Below are positions 32,251 to 44,063 of a DNA stretch of 64,000 bases, one piece after another. The stretch's first letter is position 1, and every line of letters begins with the position of its first letter. Below the pieces are notes generated by a model. The model saw nothing but the letters and a program-made list of their open reading frames with translations. It was not told the DNA's origin and did not search any database. The position numbers were made by a program, and so were the translations under genes. The stretch comes from Schistocerca nitens. Lineage: Eukaryota; Arthropoda; Insecta; Orthoptera; Acrididae. The stretch spans positions 297,700,150 through 297,764,149 of the forward strand of contig NC_064619.1 of NCBI RefSeq assembly GCF_023898315.1. The letters are read 5' to 3'.

Positions 32251-32735
32251 TCTCCTATATCAAAAATTAAAATGGATCCGCTGACAGAGGCCTGGGGACG
32301 GTCAGTTATTTGGTCCCATCCCCCAAATCAACCAACCAATGTCCGCAGCTCGTGCTCTAGTGGCTAGCGTTGCGGCTTCTGGATCATGGGGTCCCGGGTT
32401 CGATTCCCGGCCAGGTTGGGGATTTTCTCTGCCCCGGGACTGGGTGTTTGTGTTGTCCTCATCACATCATCATAACCATATGTGACAGTGGCTAGATTGG
32501 ATTGCGTAAAAAAATTGGACGATGTAAACATTGGGACTTTGTACGGGCGCTGATAACCGCGCAGTTGAGCGCCCCACAAACCAAACATCATCATTATCAA
32601 CCAACCAACCGGAAAACGAGGAACACGGCAGGAGAAGGTTGTCTACGGCGCACGGACGAGCATAGCGAGCTGACCGTCCCCAGACCTCTGACAGCGGATC
32701 CATTTTAATTTTTGATATAGGAGATTTTCGTTCTC
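32250..32735. repeat. Inverted repeat enclosing a SINE
   Basis: Arms 32254-32309 and 32672-32730 are near-perfect inverted copies (CTCCTATATCAAAAATTAAA; GGATCCGCTGACAGAGG). A tRNA-headed SINE (32339-32600) lies between them. Likely a small transposon that received the SINE. Confidence 0.75.
32339..32600 (+). mobile_element. tRNA-derived SINE, third family
   Basis: The head has box-A-like CTAGTGGCTAGCG and box-B-like GGGTTCGATTCCCGGCCAGG, then GGGGATTTTCTCTGCCCC and a body ending in CATCAT-type repeats. Its head resembles that of the chimeric SINE at 6006. Confidence 0.78.
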
Positions 32736-32887
32736 CAGAAACGTGAGTGCAAACCATGTTCCATATGCTTGTGATTGAAAGAGCTTTAGGACTTTCCTGC
32801 ACTAATATTACACAGGCTATTAGAGATGCTTTTGTAGAGAAGCAGGGGAAGCGTTGAGTTTCTATATGTACGGTGTGTGGTGTGCAG

Positions 32888-33078
32888 TTCTGGCTGGTGA
32901 TGCGCTACCTGTCTTCGCTGGAGCGCGACCAGACGCTGGTGCTGTACTCGGGCCACCCGCTGGGGGTCTTCCCGTCGCCAGCGTCGGCGCCGCGGCTCGT
33001 CATCACCAACGGTATGGTGGTGCCCAACTACTCCACCAGGAAGCACTACGACGACATGTTCGCACTCGGAGTCACCAT
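32888..33078 (+). CDS. Uroc1: Urocanate hydratase, internal exon B
   Basis: This exon starts after a TGTGTGCAG acceptor in phase 0 and stops inside a Met codon (AT|G) at a GTGAGT donor. It encodes 63 complete residues beginning FWLVMRYLSSLERDQTLVLY. The motifs SGHPLGVFPS, APRLVITNGMVVPNYS and FALGVT are family signatures that shape the active-site and cofactor region of urocanase. Order and spacing match continuous translation from exon A, across a 5,858-bp intron filled with a foldback element, SINEs and LINE fragments. It is the longest of the three exons and strongly GC-biased at third positions. There are no frame disruptions, so the gene looks functional. Other reading frames of this stretch are shadows. 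Confidence 0.95.
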
Positions 33079-33309
33079 GTGAGTACAGAAAACGTTTCAC
33101 TAGCGTTTTGGTTGTACAAGGACGTGGTGAAAAGTAGTACCTCTGAATTTTTTATTCTGTTCTCAATATCGGGTGACGTATTACACGTCAGTACAGCGTA
33201 ACAGTTATTGAACTATATGAAATAAAATCGTCATAACTTCTGAACCGTCTGAGTTATGACGTTCAAACTACACGATTGGCCGCGGAGCATGATAGCAATT
33301 ATTATGAGC

Positions 33310-33935
33310 ATTGTTGTTTGGTTTAGTGATGAAGCTCACTTTCATTTGGATCGTCAATAAGCAAATTTGGCGCATTAGGAGGACTGAGAATTCTCATTTT
33401 GAGACCGAGAGGCCTCTTCACCCTCAACGGATGACTATGTGGTGTGCAATGTCCAGTCATTGAATAATCGGTGCGATATGCCTTGATGGCACAGTGACTA
33501 CCGAATGGTATGTAAATGTTTTGGAAGATGATTTCCTCCCCTTTATCCAAAATGACACTGATTTCGACAGTGGTTCATGAAAAACGGAGCTCGGCCCCAT
33601 CGAAGCAAGAGAGTGTTTGATGTCCTGGAAGAGCACTTTGAGGACCGCATTCTGGCTCTGGGGTACCCGGAAGCCATTGGCATGGGCCTCGATTAGCCGC
33701 CATATTCTCCGGATCTGAACTCGTGCGACGCCTTTTTGTGGGGCTGTATTAAATGCAAGGTTTACAGCAGTAACGCCAAAACTATTTTTGAGCTGAAAAC
33801 AGCAATCCAGGAAGTCATAGACAGCGTCGATGTTCCGACACTCAGCAGGTCATGCAGAACATCGCTATTCACCTTCGCCACATCATCGCCAATGATGGCA
33901 GGCACATCGAACATGTCATAACCTAAATCCGAACA
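33310..33935 (+). pseudogene. Mariner-like transposase relic
   Basis: Blocks in shifting frames: SDEAHFHLD (first Asp box) near 33330, PPYSPDLNSCDAFLWGCIKC near 33700, AKTIFELKTAIQEVIDSVD, and HIIANDGRHIEHVI at the end. Many stops. The second catalytic box is unreadable. Confidence 0.62.
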
Positions 33936-34088
33936 TCTGTACTGACGTTTACATTTTGAGTATAGTGCGTGCACGCCGTAGTTTGTAAATAATTTACGTT
34001 ATTTTCATATAGTTCAGTAATTGTCACCATGCATATTACTAGACCGACTTTCCCGCTTCGCTGGAGGATACCGAATTGCAGCGTGTAA

Positions 34089-34291
34089 GCCGGCCGGTTT
34101 GGTCGTGCGGTTCTGGGCGCTTCAGTCTGGAACCGCGTGACCACTACGGTCGCAGATTCGAATCCTGCCTCTGGCATTGGTGTGCGTGATGTCCTTAGGT
34201 TAGTTATGTTTAAGTAGTTCTAAGTTCTAGGGGACTGATGACCACAGAAGTTAAGTCCCATAGTTCTCAGAGCCATTTGAACCATTTTTTT
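34089..34291 (+). mobile_element. tRNA-derived SINE, full length
   Basis: Perfect 12-bp direct repeat TGCAGCGTGTAA at 34077-34088 and 34292-34303. Confidence 0.92.
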
Positions 34292-34303
34292 TGCAGCGTG
34301 TAA

Positions 34304-35979
34304 CCTGTCACTGTGCAACGTAATTTTGTCTGTGCGTGAGAAATATCGGGTTGTAATACCTCAGAAAACTGAAGGCACGAGCCAGAAGAGTTCTTTCACA
34401 CAGGGACCACCCTCTCTATCAGCATGACGATGGTAGACCACAGACGAGCGCTCCAAAATCTGCCACAGTACGACACCTTGGGTTCACTATCGTCGTTCAT
34501 CCTCCATACAATCCCGATTTCGTCCCATCCAATATTCAACTGTTTCCAAAACTTAGTGAACATCTTAGAGGACTTCTCTTTGACAGTAATGAAACAGAGG
34601 TCTGGTTGTGGCTTCGCCAACAAAGTCAAGCATTCTACAGAGTCAACTAACTTTTCACTCGTCGAGAGAAATGTGTTCGTGAGAAATAAATATGTAGACA
34701 GGAAGAATAAAAATACAGAATGTCAATACACTTATTTTTATTTAAAAGCCTTAAGGATATTCACATAAAAAATTCGGAAGCATTACTTTTCAGCCCGCCC
34801 TCGCAGCTGGGTCCCGAAACTTTTTGTCTATAACAATCAATGGTCTGGTAAAAAAAAAAAAAACTACGCAGTTTTTCAGAAGACCGATTAACTTGGTTAA
34901 TCCATCAATATTTTATGGATTCCATATGAAGCTGTCCTCTGCAGAGTGTTCTGCCATAACAAGCCTTTTCGATGAAAGATGCCTGTTTCCTTGCTCTTTC
35001 ATTTCTTCGTTTCCTGTTTTCCGTTTCAAAACACATATTATTTACTTCACTCGTATCTCTGAGATATTAACCACCTTCATTACCTATCGGTTTGGACACT
35101 TTCGAAAGCTCGTTGATCAACCACTGCATCTGAAACTTAGTCTGTGGTGAGCGGTTGGTTCTTAGCCAACCGCGTGATTTGGCTGTTGTGAAAGCCACTT
35201 GCTTGCTGTTCCAAAAGGAGGTCAGCCATTCTGGTTACATACAGTTTCGCCTTGAAGCGTAAAGACGAATCTGAATGTGGACCTATGTTTGAAGGAGCAC
35301 GGTGTTCTGATGAAATTACTGGTAAGACCGTGCCAGTTTATTTACTGGGCTGAGTTATGTTCTACAATTGGAGGTCAGTCAGGTCGTACTTTTGTATCAT
35401 TCCACACTTGGTATAATTCCACATGTTTGCATAAAGTGCTGTGTGCTTCAATAGTTTGCGAATTGTTAAGTACTAGCTGCAGTGCCCGGCGTTGCCCGGG
35501 ATGTTTAATATCTGCCACAAAAAGCGATTGGTACTGTGCCTTGCTGACACTCGTAGCGAATTCAGGCCGTATGAGAAATTGCAGTCGCTTTAAATCGAAG
35601 GGCATATTTGAATCACTGGGTGTCAACGTCAACGAAATGCGATGTATGACTGCGTCTTCATCTGTATGGTTCTTTGTTGTTTCGTTTTGCGACAAGTATC
35701 TTATTGTGATTTTGGAGAACTCGTCTTGTTTCAGCTAGTTTTCACTGTTTCAGGTATGGCTGTGCCTGAGCACGACTCTAGCTGTTCGAACAGTTTATGT
35801 CACAATTCGGGTAATCTCGGGTCCTGTTCTATCTTTTGATCGGCACGATCTGTTGGCATTTGTTGTTACTATATCTAAGACCTGTCTTAGAGTTTTTATG
35901 GCACTGTGTATAATAATAATAAAAAAGACTGTGATACACTGACTAAAGTAGCTTGTAGGGTACATGTCATACGTAAAAA
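34304..35979. other. Unassigned sequence
   Basis: Open frames of 114, 108 and 153 codons (34424-34768, 34824-35150, 35277-35738, all +) carry no recognisable domain. A GC-rich GCCCGGCGTTGCCCGGG segment near 35485 looks repeat-derived. Confidence 0.45.
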
Positions 35980-35991
35980 CAGTAATAAGAG

Positions 35992-36186
35992 GTTCAAATG
36001 GCTCTGAGCACTTTGGGACTTAACATCTTAGTGCATCAGTCCCCTAGAACTTAGAACTACTTAAACCTAACTAACCTAAGGACATCACACACATCCATGC
36101 CCGAGGCAGGATTCGAACCTGCGACCGTAGCAGTCCCGCGGTTCCAGACTGCAGCGCCTAGAACCGCACGGCCACCGCGGCCGGCT
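35992..36186 (-). mobile_element. tRNA-derived SINE
   Basis: Perfect 12-bp direct repeat CAGTAATAAGAG at 35980-35991 and 36187-36198. Confidence 0.92.
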
Positions 36187-36919
36187 CAGTAATAAGAGTT
36201 TACAATCACGTTTCTCTCAAATTCTGGAGCTTTCGCTCTTCCCGAGATCTAGTGACGTCTGATGGAGTTACATCCAAGACGGGTATAGCCGGGGTAACGT
36301 ATTCTCGCGTCAGGAACTACAGTCAGCTTACCACGATACATTTCGTTCGCTAGCCATTTAATTTTCATGAATTTTCTGACTATAGAAATTTGAACTAAAT
36401 CGATCAAGTACTTTTCTAAATGTTTGGTAACGAAGTTTCTCTTATACATTGTCTATATTAAAAATATGTAACCTATGCCTGCGCAAATGTTCATTAGGGG
36501 ATCATGTATAAATTTGAAGTAAGCCCGCGAAGAACTTCTACAGATTTTTGCCAACTGCCTGTCCCCTTTATACATTACATACATATATGTTTCGTGTCAG
36601 ATAACGAAATGTTATGTAGACAATGATCCTCCTCTTATCTTGAAGGTAAAGTATGCAAAATTTCATTAACATCGGAACAAACCTGTAGCTTTGTATCAAT
36701 TACAAACAAATAAACTAACAAGTGAACGGACCCTCTTCTTCCATATACACAGATTTAGAGGCTGGTTATTGCCTTATTTCTAAACTCATCTCGTCTATTT
36801 TGTACTCAATTCTTCCAAGTTAAAATTTACGAGAAATGCAAGGTCTGTTTTGTGAATGGTATCATATTATATTTCCTACGATAAAAGCTTGGTTTTGTAG
36901 TAGGAACAGGATTCTCACG

Positions 36920-37180
36920 ATAAGATTGCAATGCCAAACTGAGATACATTGGAGGGATCCGTAGAAAGTGTAGTCCACCAGCATTGGAATTCGTTTGAGG
37001 CATCCGCATTCGGCCTGTACTTGAATACTGCTCGACAGTTTGGTATCATTATCAATTAAGATCCATCGAGGAAATAGAGAAGCTCCATAGAACATCAGCA
37101 CGTTTCTTACTGTTGCGATTAGCAAGTCGGAAAGCGTCACGGTCAGCACGCTGCAGTGTCAGACGCCACAAGACAATGTG
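36920..37180 (+). pseudogene. Jockey/CR1-like LINE fragment
   Basis: Traces of the C-terminal region: AGATACATTGGAGGGATCC (RYIGGI), the CTTGAATACTGCTCGACAG stretch (LEYCS) and GAGGAAATAGAGAAGCTCCA (EEIEKLH), matching 50390-50530. Strongly decayed. Confidence 0.5.
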
Positions 37181-37199
37181 TGAGCACCATGAAATGATT

Positions 37200-40100
37200 T
37201 GCTGTTAAAATTCCGGTATCATACTTCCTTAGAATAAGCAACCATGTAATGTTAATGCATTAAGTTGTTCTGAAAGTGGTGTTGATATTCAAGACAGTAA
37301 AAGCGGGTTAAAAGCTGTGAGCTATCTGAGGAAGTTAACCTTGCATTACTGAGCAACTGTTTCACCAGGTATCCAGTCTAGCTTACCAAATTCCCAACCA
37401 GACTAACATTAATTATAATCTTTTTATAGTCATCTTTCGACAATCAGTGATCTATATATAAAAAGAGAATTTAAATAAAAAGAAATAAATCTGTTTATAA
37501 TTGGACATTTATTTTAACATTGATCATTGTTCCGTTAAAATTTCAGCATATTAAACTTGATTCATAACTAAACTGGTGCCTTATTTAGGATTGTGAAAAT
37601 GAGAGTTTGTAATCTTACGGAACACATAAAATATGGAGCTAAGATTGGGAGATGGCATACAACACTGCATTCATAAAATAACACACGAAGAACGTTGAAA
37701 CATATGCAAGAGGAAATTAACCACAACCAACCGATTCAATTTTCACCCAAAGAAGTTACGTTCGTAGCGCTATCCTGTCCGTCATGAAATTACCACACAC
37801 TGGTATACTAAATTCATAATACCTCTCTGTGAAATCTTCCCGAAAAGAATAGCTGAGGGCTCCTTTGATGATTACACCACATGCTTCACGTGGTCAACTT
37901 GGTTTACACAAAGATTGTAACTCCACAATAATTTTGATAATTAAAATAACTTACATCGAAACGCAATTTACAAAAGAAAAACCTCGCACTGGTTACTATC
38001 GTCTTACTATTAACCTGATGGGTCAAACAATTGTATAAGCACGTGGTACTGGTCTCACAAAGTTCACCCCACGTGGGTTGAACATAAAGAAAAGCTGCTA
38101 TATTGAAAAATATTGTCAAGACGAGACGTTATAATCTCACGCACATTCGCATTTAAGATTGATGATCTTAGTTAGAGTTACGTATCATCAACACGTGGTT
38201 CCACTTTACTCACAAAGTAGTGACAAAGCAACTACTGGAAGATATTCCGAACTTCACACTCGAATTACACTGCGTTGCAATTTAAGATAACATAAGATAT
38301 TTTAGATCTAAACCTGAAATAAAGGTGATTAAATTTTCAGTTAGGCTGAACTTAAGAAATTCATTGTCCTATGGACTTAGCAGCGACGCGCTTAGCCGGA
38401 GATCTTACTACTTCACACGCTCGCTGCGGACAGACTGGCGTGGACCCCTACCGAGGGTGCTTCACAGATACAAAACGGAAGTTACCAGAGAGGCAGCTTC
38501 GTATACCAACATGACAAGGGACGCGGACGGGACCATACCAAGAATATAAACCTCTTTCCTTTTAGAAAGCGTAGCTACTTGTTCCGACGTTGGTCCTACT
38601 GTTCTCTAGCAGACAGGCTTGTCTGCTACCATCAAGCATGCAACTAGAAATACATTTGCTCATTCATCTTTTCACACAGAAGGGAAGGGGAATAACAGTA
38701 TCTTATCATATACACTATATAAAAGAAAGAGCATGTAGGCTCCATTTGAGACTGTGTGACATGAATTACATATAAACTGTGTTTTAAAGTGTAGTAGTGT
38801 GACAGATCGTTCTTCTTTATGTGTAAATGTAACACGTTCCACTGCTCAGTCTCCTCCCAGATAGTCAGAAACACCACAGTAAATTTGGAAGTGGAATTTA
38901 TGCCGTAAATGACAACAGATTTAAGAAATTATCATGAAAGGAATCCAACATAGACCTTTCAACCAATATATTGCGTCCTCCCGCATACGTATCGCGAAAA
39001 GACCAGGAAGGTAACATTAGAAACAGTCCAGCTCACTCGTAGGTGGTTTTTATGAAACATTGTAAACTTGATTTTTCCAGTATTCAGACAGTTCTTTAAA
39101 CTGTTTTTCGTAAATTATTTGTTTAATTTACCGCCACTTCATAAATAATATATGTAATTTACCGCTGTATGACAAATCTCTGTATCTGAACAATATTTAA
39201 GAGATGTCCTTGTAGCCTCTGCAAACACCATTCAGTTAGGCAGTCCTATTTCATGTTACGCAGAGTTTTCAGCAGCAATAATGTCATTAACCTTGGAGAA
39301 TAAAATCATGTGACATCCCATTTCCTGCCTACACCTGTCCACTATTATGGTGGGAAGGATCAGTTTACTGTTACAGAAAGAAGGGAGTTGGGCCTGAAGC
39401 TGATGGCCCAATATTTCCCCAATCTTCTTAAATCGATATTGGTCGGAGCCGATTACACTAATATCAATGGCGAGTCATTCCCCCATGACGGCTTTTGTTG
39501 TAGAGAGGAAGCAGCACTTCACACAGAAGCAAATCGGCAGTAGGAAATGGCCAGTGAGAATGCCTTCAATTGGTTCCTCATTCTGGTTGGCTGAAAGACC
39601 TAAAAGTTAAATTCCGTGGAGGGGTTTGGAAGTCTCGAATTTGGTGTTTAGGTGGTGTTCCCTCTGGGTCGGAGGTGTGTTTTTGCAGCGCATTACGGAA
39701 GTCGTGAAAAGGAAAACTGAGAAATTTCAAAAGTGTGTTCCCGAGCGTGGATTTCAGGTTGAGCTATTCCAGTTTTCTAGACGAGTGTTGCCGTGTACAG
39801 AGTCTGCAGACGCACTGTAGGCAGGACCAGAAAATTAAGTTATCGAACCAAATAGCTAACTGGGCGATGGTGTTTAAACAACGAAATGGACTTGGCGAGG
39901 GTTTCATTGAAGCCAATAAATTATATTCCTTTCTGTGGCAATCTGAGCGCGGTGGTTTTGTGCGACTCTTCTCCTATTTGTTTTGAACTGGTTACCTGTT
40001 TTGTTGTTAGAGAATTATCTGCGTTAGTTCCTAGGAACCAGCTGGAGGTAGTGTGTGAACTTTTAGCGGTGAACATGTTCCAGTGGACGGATCTCGAAAT

Positions 40101-40560
40101 GTTTCTAAAAGTGATAAGACTGCTACAGAGGTTTTAAGTATTGTATTTCGATTGGCGGCAAATTTAACACTGTTTCGTGGGCCAATGCGAGTCTGGCGGC
40201 CTTTATTTGTGCTGATTTTAAAAATGTAGCAATGCAGAGAATAAATCTGGATTCGCCAACAAATGCTTCAGAATAAATCTGCGGAGCAGTACGTCTCTTA
40301 ATTTATCTCGAGGGCCACGCATCGGCGCGTTTGATTTCGCGCGACGCCACGGGCGCTCAGAAGCACGGACGAAGGGACAGTTTCACCTGGAACACGAAAA
40401 AAGGAGGGGAGTCACAGTAGTAGTAAAAGTGCCCTCCGGCACCCGTCGCAATGTGGCTTGCAGAATATAGATGTACATGTAGGTGTAGGATCGCCCATGT
40501 ATCCCATCAGGTTCTGTAAGCTTTCCTGTACTGAGCAGTTTATATCAGTTATATTTTCCG
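37200..40560. other. Unassigned intronic sequence, about 3.4 kb
   Basis: No gene recognised. A short block near 38965-38995 and a tail near 40430-40490 (ATGTACATGTAGGTGTAG) resemble 3' parts of the LINE at 49490-50910. Otherwise AT-rich and unassigned. Confidence 0.45.
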
Positions 40561-40819
40561 CCCTCGTCAATATAAATACACTCATGCTCATAACTTAATT
40601 ATAATGCTGATACATGGTGGAACAACGCTCTAGTGGACGGTTTGCGGGTTTAAATCACCTCGGGGTATGACGAAGCGACGCATTTGATCTGCGGTCGTCG
40701 CACGGTGGCGCTGGCAGCAGTCCACATACGCAGAGGTGTGTTGGTGCATGTCAGAGTACGGTGCAGCGAGTAAGTGTGCAGACGTTTTCAGTCGTGCTAA
40801 TTGTGACTGTGTGTTGGAA

Positions 40820-42037
40820 ATGGTTCAAGGAGCACTTATTGATGACGTTATGAGGGGTAGAATACTAGGGCGACTGGAGGCTGGTCAGACACAGCAGGTC
40901 GTAGCACGGGTACACCGTGTGTCACAAAGCGTGATCTCAAGATTATGGCAACTATTCCAGCAGACAGGAAACGTGTCCAGGTGCTACAGTATAGGACGCC
41001 CACAGTGTACAACACCACAAGAAGACCGATATCTCACCATCAGTGACCACAGACGGCCACGAAGTACTGCATGTAGCCTTGCTCGGGACCTTACCGCAAC
41101 CACTGGAACAGTTCTCTCCAGACACAGTCTATAGACGACTGAAAATACATGGTTTATTCACCCAGAGACCTGCAAGTTGCATTCCACTGACCCCTGGTCA
41201 CAGGTGAGCACGTAAAGCCTCACAGTACATGGTCGTTGGAACAGTGGGCCGACCGTTTTGGCAGAGCGGTTCTAGGCGGTTCAGTCTGCGACCGCGCTGC
41301 TGCTACGGTCGCAGGTTCGAATCCTGCCTCGGGCATCGGTGTGTGTGATGTCCTGAGGTTAGTTAGGTTTAAGTAGTTCTAAGTCTAGGGGACTGATGAC
41401 CTCAGATGTTAAGTCCCATAGTGGTTAGAGCCATTTGAACCATTTGGAACAGTGGTCCCAGGTTATGTACACAGACGAGTCCAGGTATAGTCTGAACAGT
41501 GATTCTCGCCGGGTTTTAATCTGGCGTGAACCAGGAACCAGATACCAACCCCTTAATGTCCTTGAAAGGGACCTGTATGGAAGTCGTGGTTTAATGGTGT
41601 GGCATGGGATTATGATTGGTGTACGTACACCCCTGCATGTCTTTGACAGAGGAACTGTAACAGGTAAGGTGTATCGAGAAGTCATTTTGCACCAGTACGT
41701 CCGCCTTTTCAGGGGTGCAGTGGTTCCCACCTTCTTCCTAATGGATGATAGCACGGCCCCACCCACCTGCCATCGTGGAGGAGTACCTTCAAACAGAAGA
41801 TATCAGGAGTGGCCTGCCTATTCTGCAGATCTAAACCCCATCGAGCACGTCTGGGATGCTCTCGGTCGACTTATCGCTGCACGTCTTCAAACCCCTAGGA
41901 CACTTAAGGAGTTCCGACAGGCACTGGTGCAAGAATGGGAGACTATACCGCAGCAGCTGCTCGACCACCTGATCCAGAGTATGCCAACCCGTTGTGCGGC
42001 CTGTGTACGTGTACATGGTGATCATATCCCATATTGA
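40820..42037 (+). pseudogene. Tc1-like transposase interrupted by a SINE
   Basis: MVQGALIDDVMRGRILGRLE starts the N-terminal helix-turn-helix, with VSQSVISRLWQLFQQTGNV next. The first frame ends after TGTVLSRHSL (frameshift near 41120). After the SINE the frame resumes with VMYTDESRYSLNSDSRRV (first Asp), GLMVWHGIMIGVRTPL, FFLMDDSTAPPT (second Asp box, altered) and AYSADLNPIEHVWDAL (Glu box), ending HGDHIPY. The Asp-Glu spacing is disturbed by local indels. Inactive. Confidence 0.85.
41248..41443 (+). mobile_element. tRNA-derived SINE inside the Tc1-like transposase
   Basis: Perfect 12-bp direct repeat TTGGAACAGTGG at 41236-41247 and 41444-41455. This repeat is transposase coding sequence (LEQWSQ), so the SINE is younger than the element. 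Confidence 0.92.
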
Positions 42038-42539
42038 TGTTGGGGTACATGCGCAGGGAACAGGAGCGTTTTGTAGCACATATGTTTCGGGGCGGTTCTC
42101 CACTTATCACCAATACCGTGGACTTACAGATCTGTGTCCGTCTAGAACAATATCGGAGGATCGAATGCAGTGTTTCAAGCATCTCTGCGTCATCCTCCAT
42201 TTTGATACCAGTGTGAACGCAGGGCGGGAGTACAATTTTACGTAAAATCAAAACTTGTTATCATATTTTTGTATTTTGAAAATGTTACTTTATCATTTAT
42301 TGAATGCTTCTCGCATTACGCTTTCATGATCATTTTGGCTTCCTATAATTTTCGTGTGTCAACGCAGCAACTTCATTTACATTTTTGATGAGGCTGTCTT
42401 CACTTTCGCAGCGCCCTTCGAGTGTCAACCAAGCCTCGATTTTCCCATGCCTCTCAACTGTGGTTAGCATATACATTATTTTGTACATTTCCTCCCAGAG
42501 ATGAATGCTTCAGATAACTTGCCATTCGTTTCGCGCCCT

Positions 42540-42925
42540 GGAACTGTCTTCAGTAATCTCTATACTATCTTTATGCCGAACTCTAGTTGTCTGAATGGTC
42601 CAGCCAAAGATGCGCGTATTTCGTTTCTTGCCTTATTACAGCATGGCTGCCACGAATCGTCACGAGAACCAAAAATGAATATATTTTTCGTTTCTTGCTC
42701 CCACATCAGCCTATTGCATCGCATATGGACATAAAATTCAAAGTCATAAAAAGTAAAGAATTCTTTATCACGTACGGGCTGGTGGAAATTTTTTGCCTAA
42801 TTACAACTTGTAGGACTACGCCGATGATAGGAATCTGCCGGCACGTCGAAGTTCCATGCTCTGAGATCAGAGATCTACCTCCATGTAGGACAGATTGTCT
42901 CACATTCACAGACGTACATTACTAG
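42540..42925 (+). repeat. Dispersed repeat, uninterrupted copy
   Basis: Colinear with 43885-44063 joined to 45486-45625 (CGTATTTCGTTTCTTGCCT, CTCCCACATCAGC, TTTTTGCCT, GATAGGAATCTGC). No coding motif. It serves as the unoccupied version of the second copy. Confidence 0.75.
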
Positions 42926-43482
42926 ACTGGCAATACCGTATACAGTATCACTGGTGTCACTGAAGCCAGCAATTTAGAGTCCCAATATGGCGGCGAGCGC
43001 AAAGGACGCGTAAACAGCTGTTTATTTACTGATAAAACAACCGAAAGAAATGGGAATAACCTGATACAACTTCGTTACTTTTAGAGTTTTGACATAATGG
43101 TCAATACATGCGTCGTGTTTCGCTCTAGTTTTTCGTACAGCAGACAGAAGGTAAAAGGAAAGGAACATGTCTCAATGCAAGCATAACTAAAAACATCTAA
43201 CGTATTTTTGCTTTTGTACTATACGTAAGCCTAAATAATTGCATTACTGTTTTTTCTTATCTGAAACGCCGACCCTGTTTAAATATTCTGTGTATATTTT
43301 AAGAGGTTTAATAATCTAGTATTAATAGACGTAGCTTAATGATTTGCTTTTAACTAGTTTCCATCAGCTTCATCTTTTCTTCGAATAGTATGCTCGTTAT
43401 TAAAGTGATCCTATAAGTAGAACGTGTTATTTGTCTTTGGTAACAAGTGTCTTCATTCATTTGATGGCTCTTTCGATAACTG

Positions 43483-43488
<6 letters not shown>

Positions 43489-43529
<41 letters not shown>
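43489..43529. repeat. (TA)n microsatellite
   Basis: About 20 TA units. The neighbouring 42930-43480 and 43530-43880 are AT-rich without recognised features. Confidence 0.95.
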
Positions 43530-43533
<4 letters not shown>

Positions 43534-44063
43534 CTAGTTACTCTTCTCATAACACGATTCTATGTTATATGTGTTAACTAATACGCCCATATTTGCTAAA
43601 CTGCAGAAATTCTTTAAACCATCTCGTAAAGCCTACAACACCGTTCCGTTTCAGAAAATCGAGTTAGTACCACACATAAACATCCTGACGCCGCCAAACA
43701 TCAAGCTCCAGTAAAAGCAACGGCTTTATCAGTCTAGTAATGTATGTCTGTGCTCCCACTGAATATAGTCAGCAGTATTAATGTAGTCGCGAAGTAAATA
43801 GAATATATCAGAGATTATAAACGACCTTAAAATTCTTTGCATCAATATCTGTCAGATTTAAGCATTAATCTGTAAACTACGTGGATGTCGAACTCCAGAT
43901 ATCTGAATATGGTGTCCGAAGACGCTCGTATTTCGTTTCTTGCCTAATTACAACTTGGCTGCCACGAAATGTCACGAGAACGCAAAATGAAAATATTTTT
44001 CGATTCTGCTCCCACATCAGCTTTTTACGTCGCATGTTAATATAAAGTTCAAAACCATATATA

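Larger units (their letters stand above)
40567..42200 (+). mobile_element. Tc1-like element, third family, split by a SINE
   Basis: The left terminus TACACTCATGCTCATAACTT matches Tc1-type ends. No matching inverted right terminus was found up to 42320, so the right end is lost. A SINE splits the transposase at 41248-41443. Confidence 0.7.

Noticed and set aside
35277..35738. 153-codon open frame, Cys-rich
   Set aside because: No signal or domain pattern recognised; it crosses a repeat-like GCCCGGCGTTGCCCGG segment.
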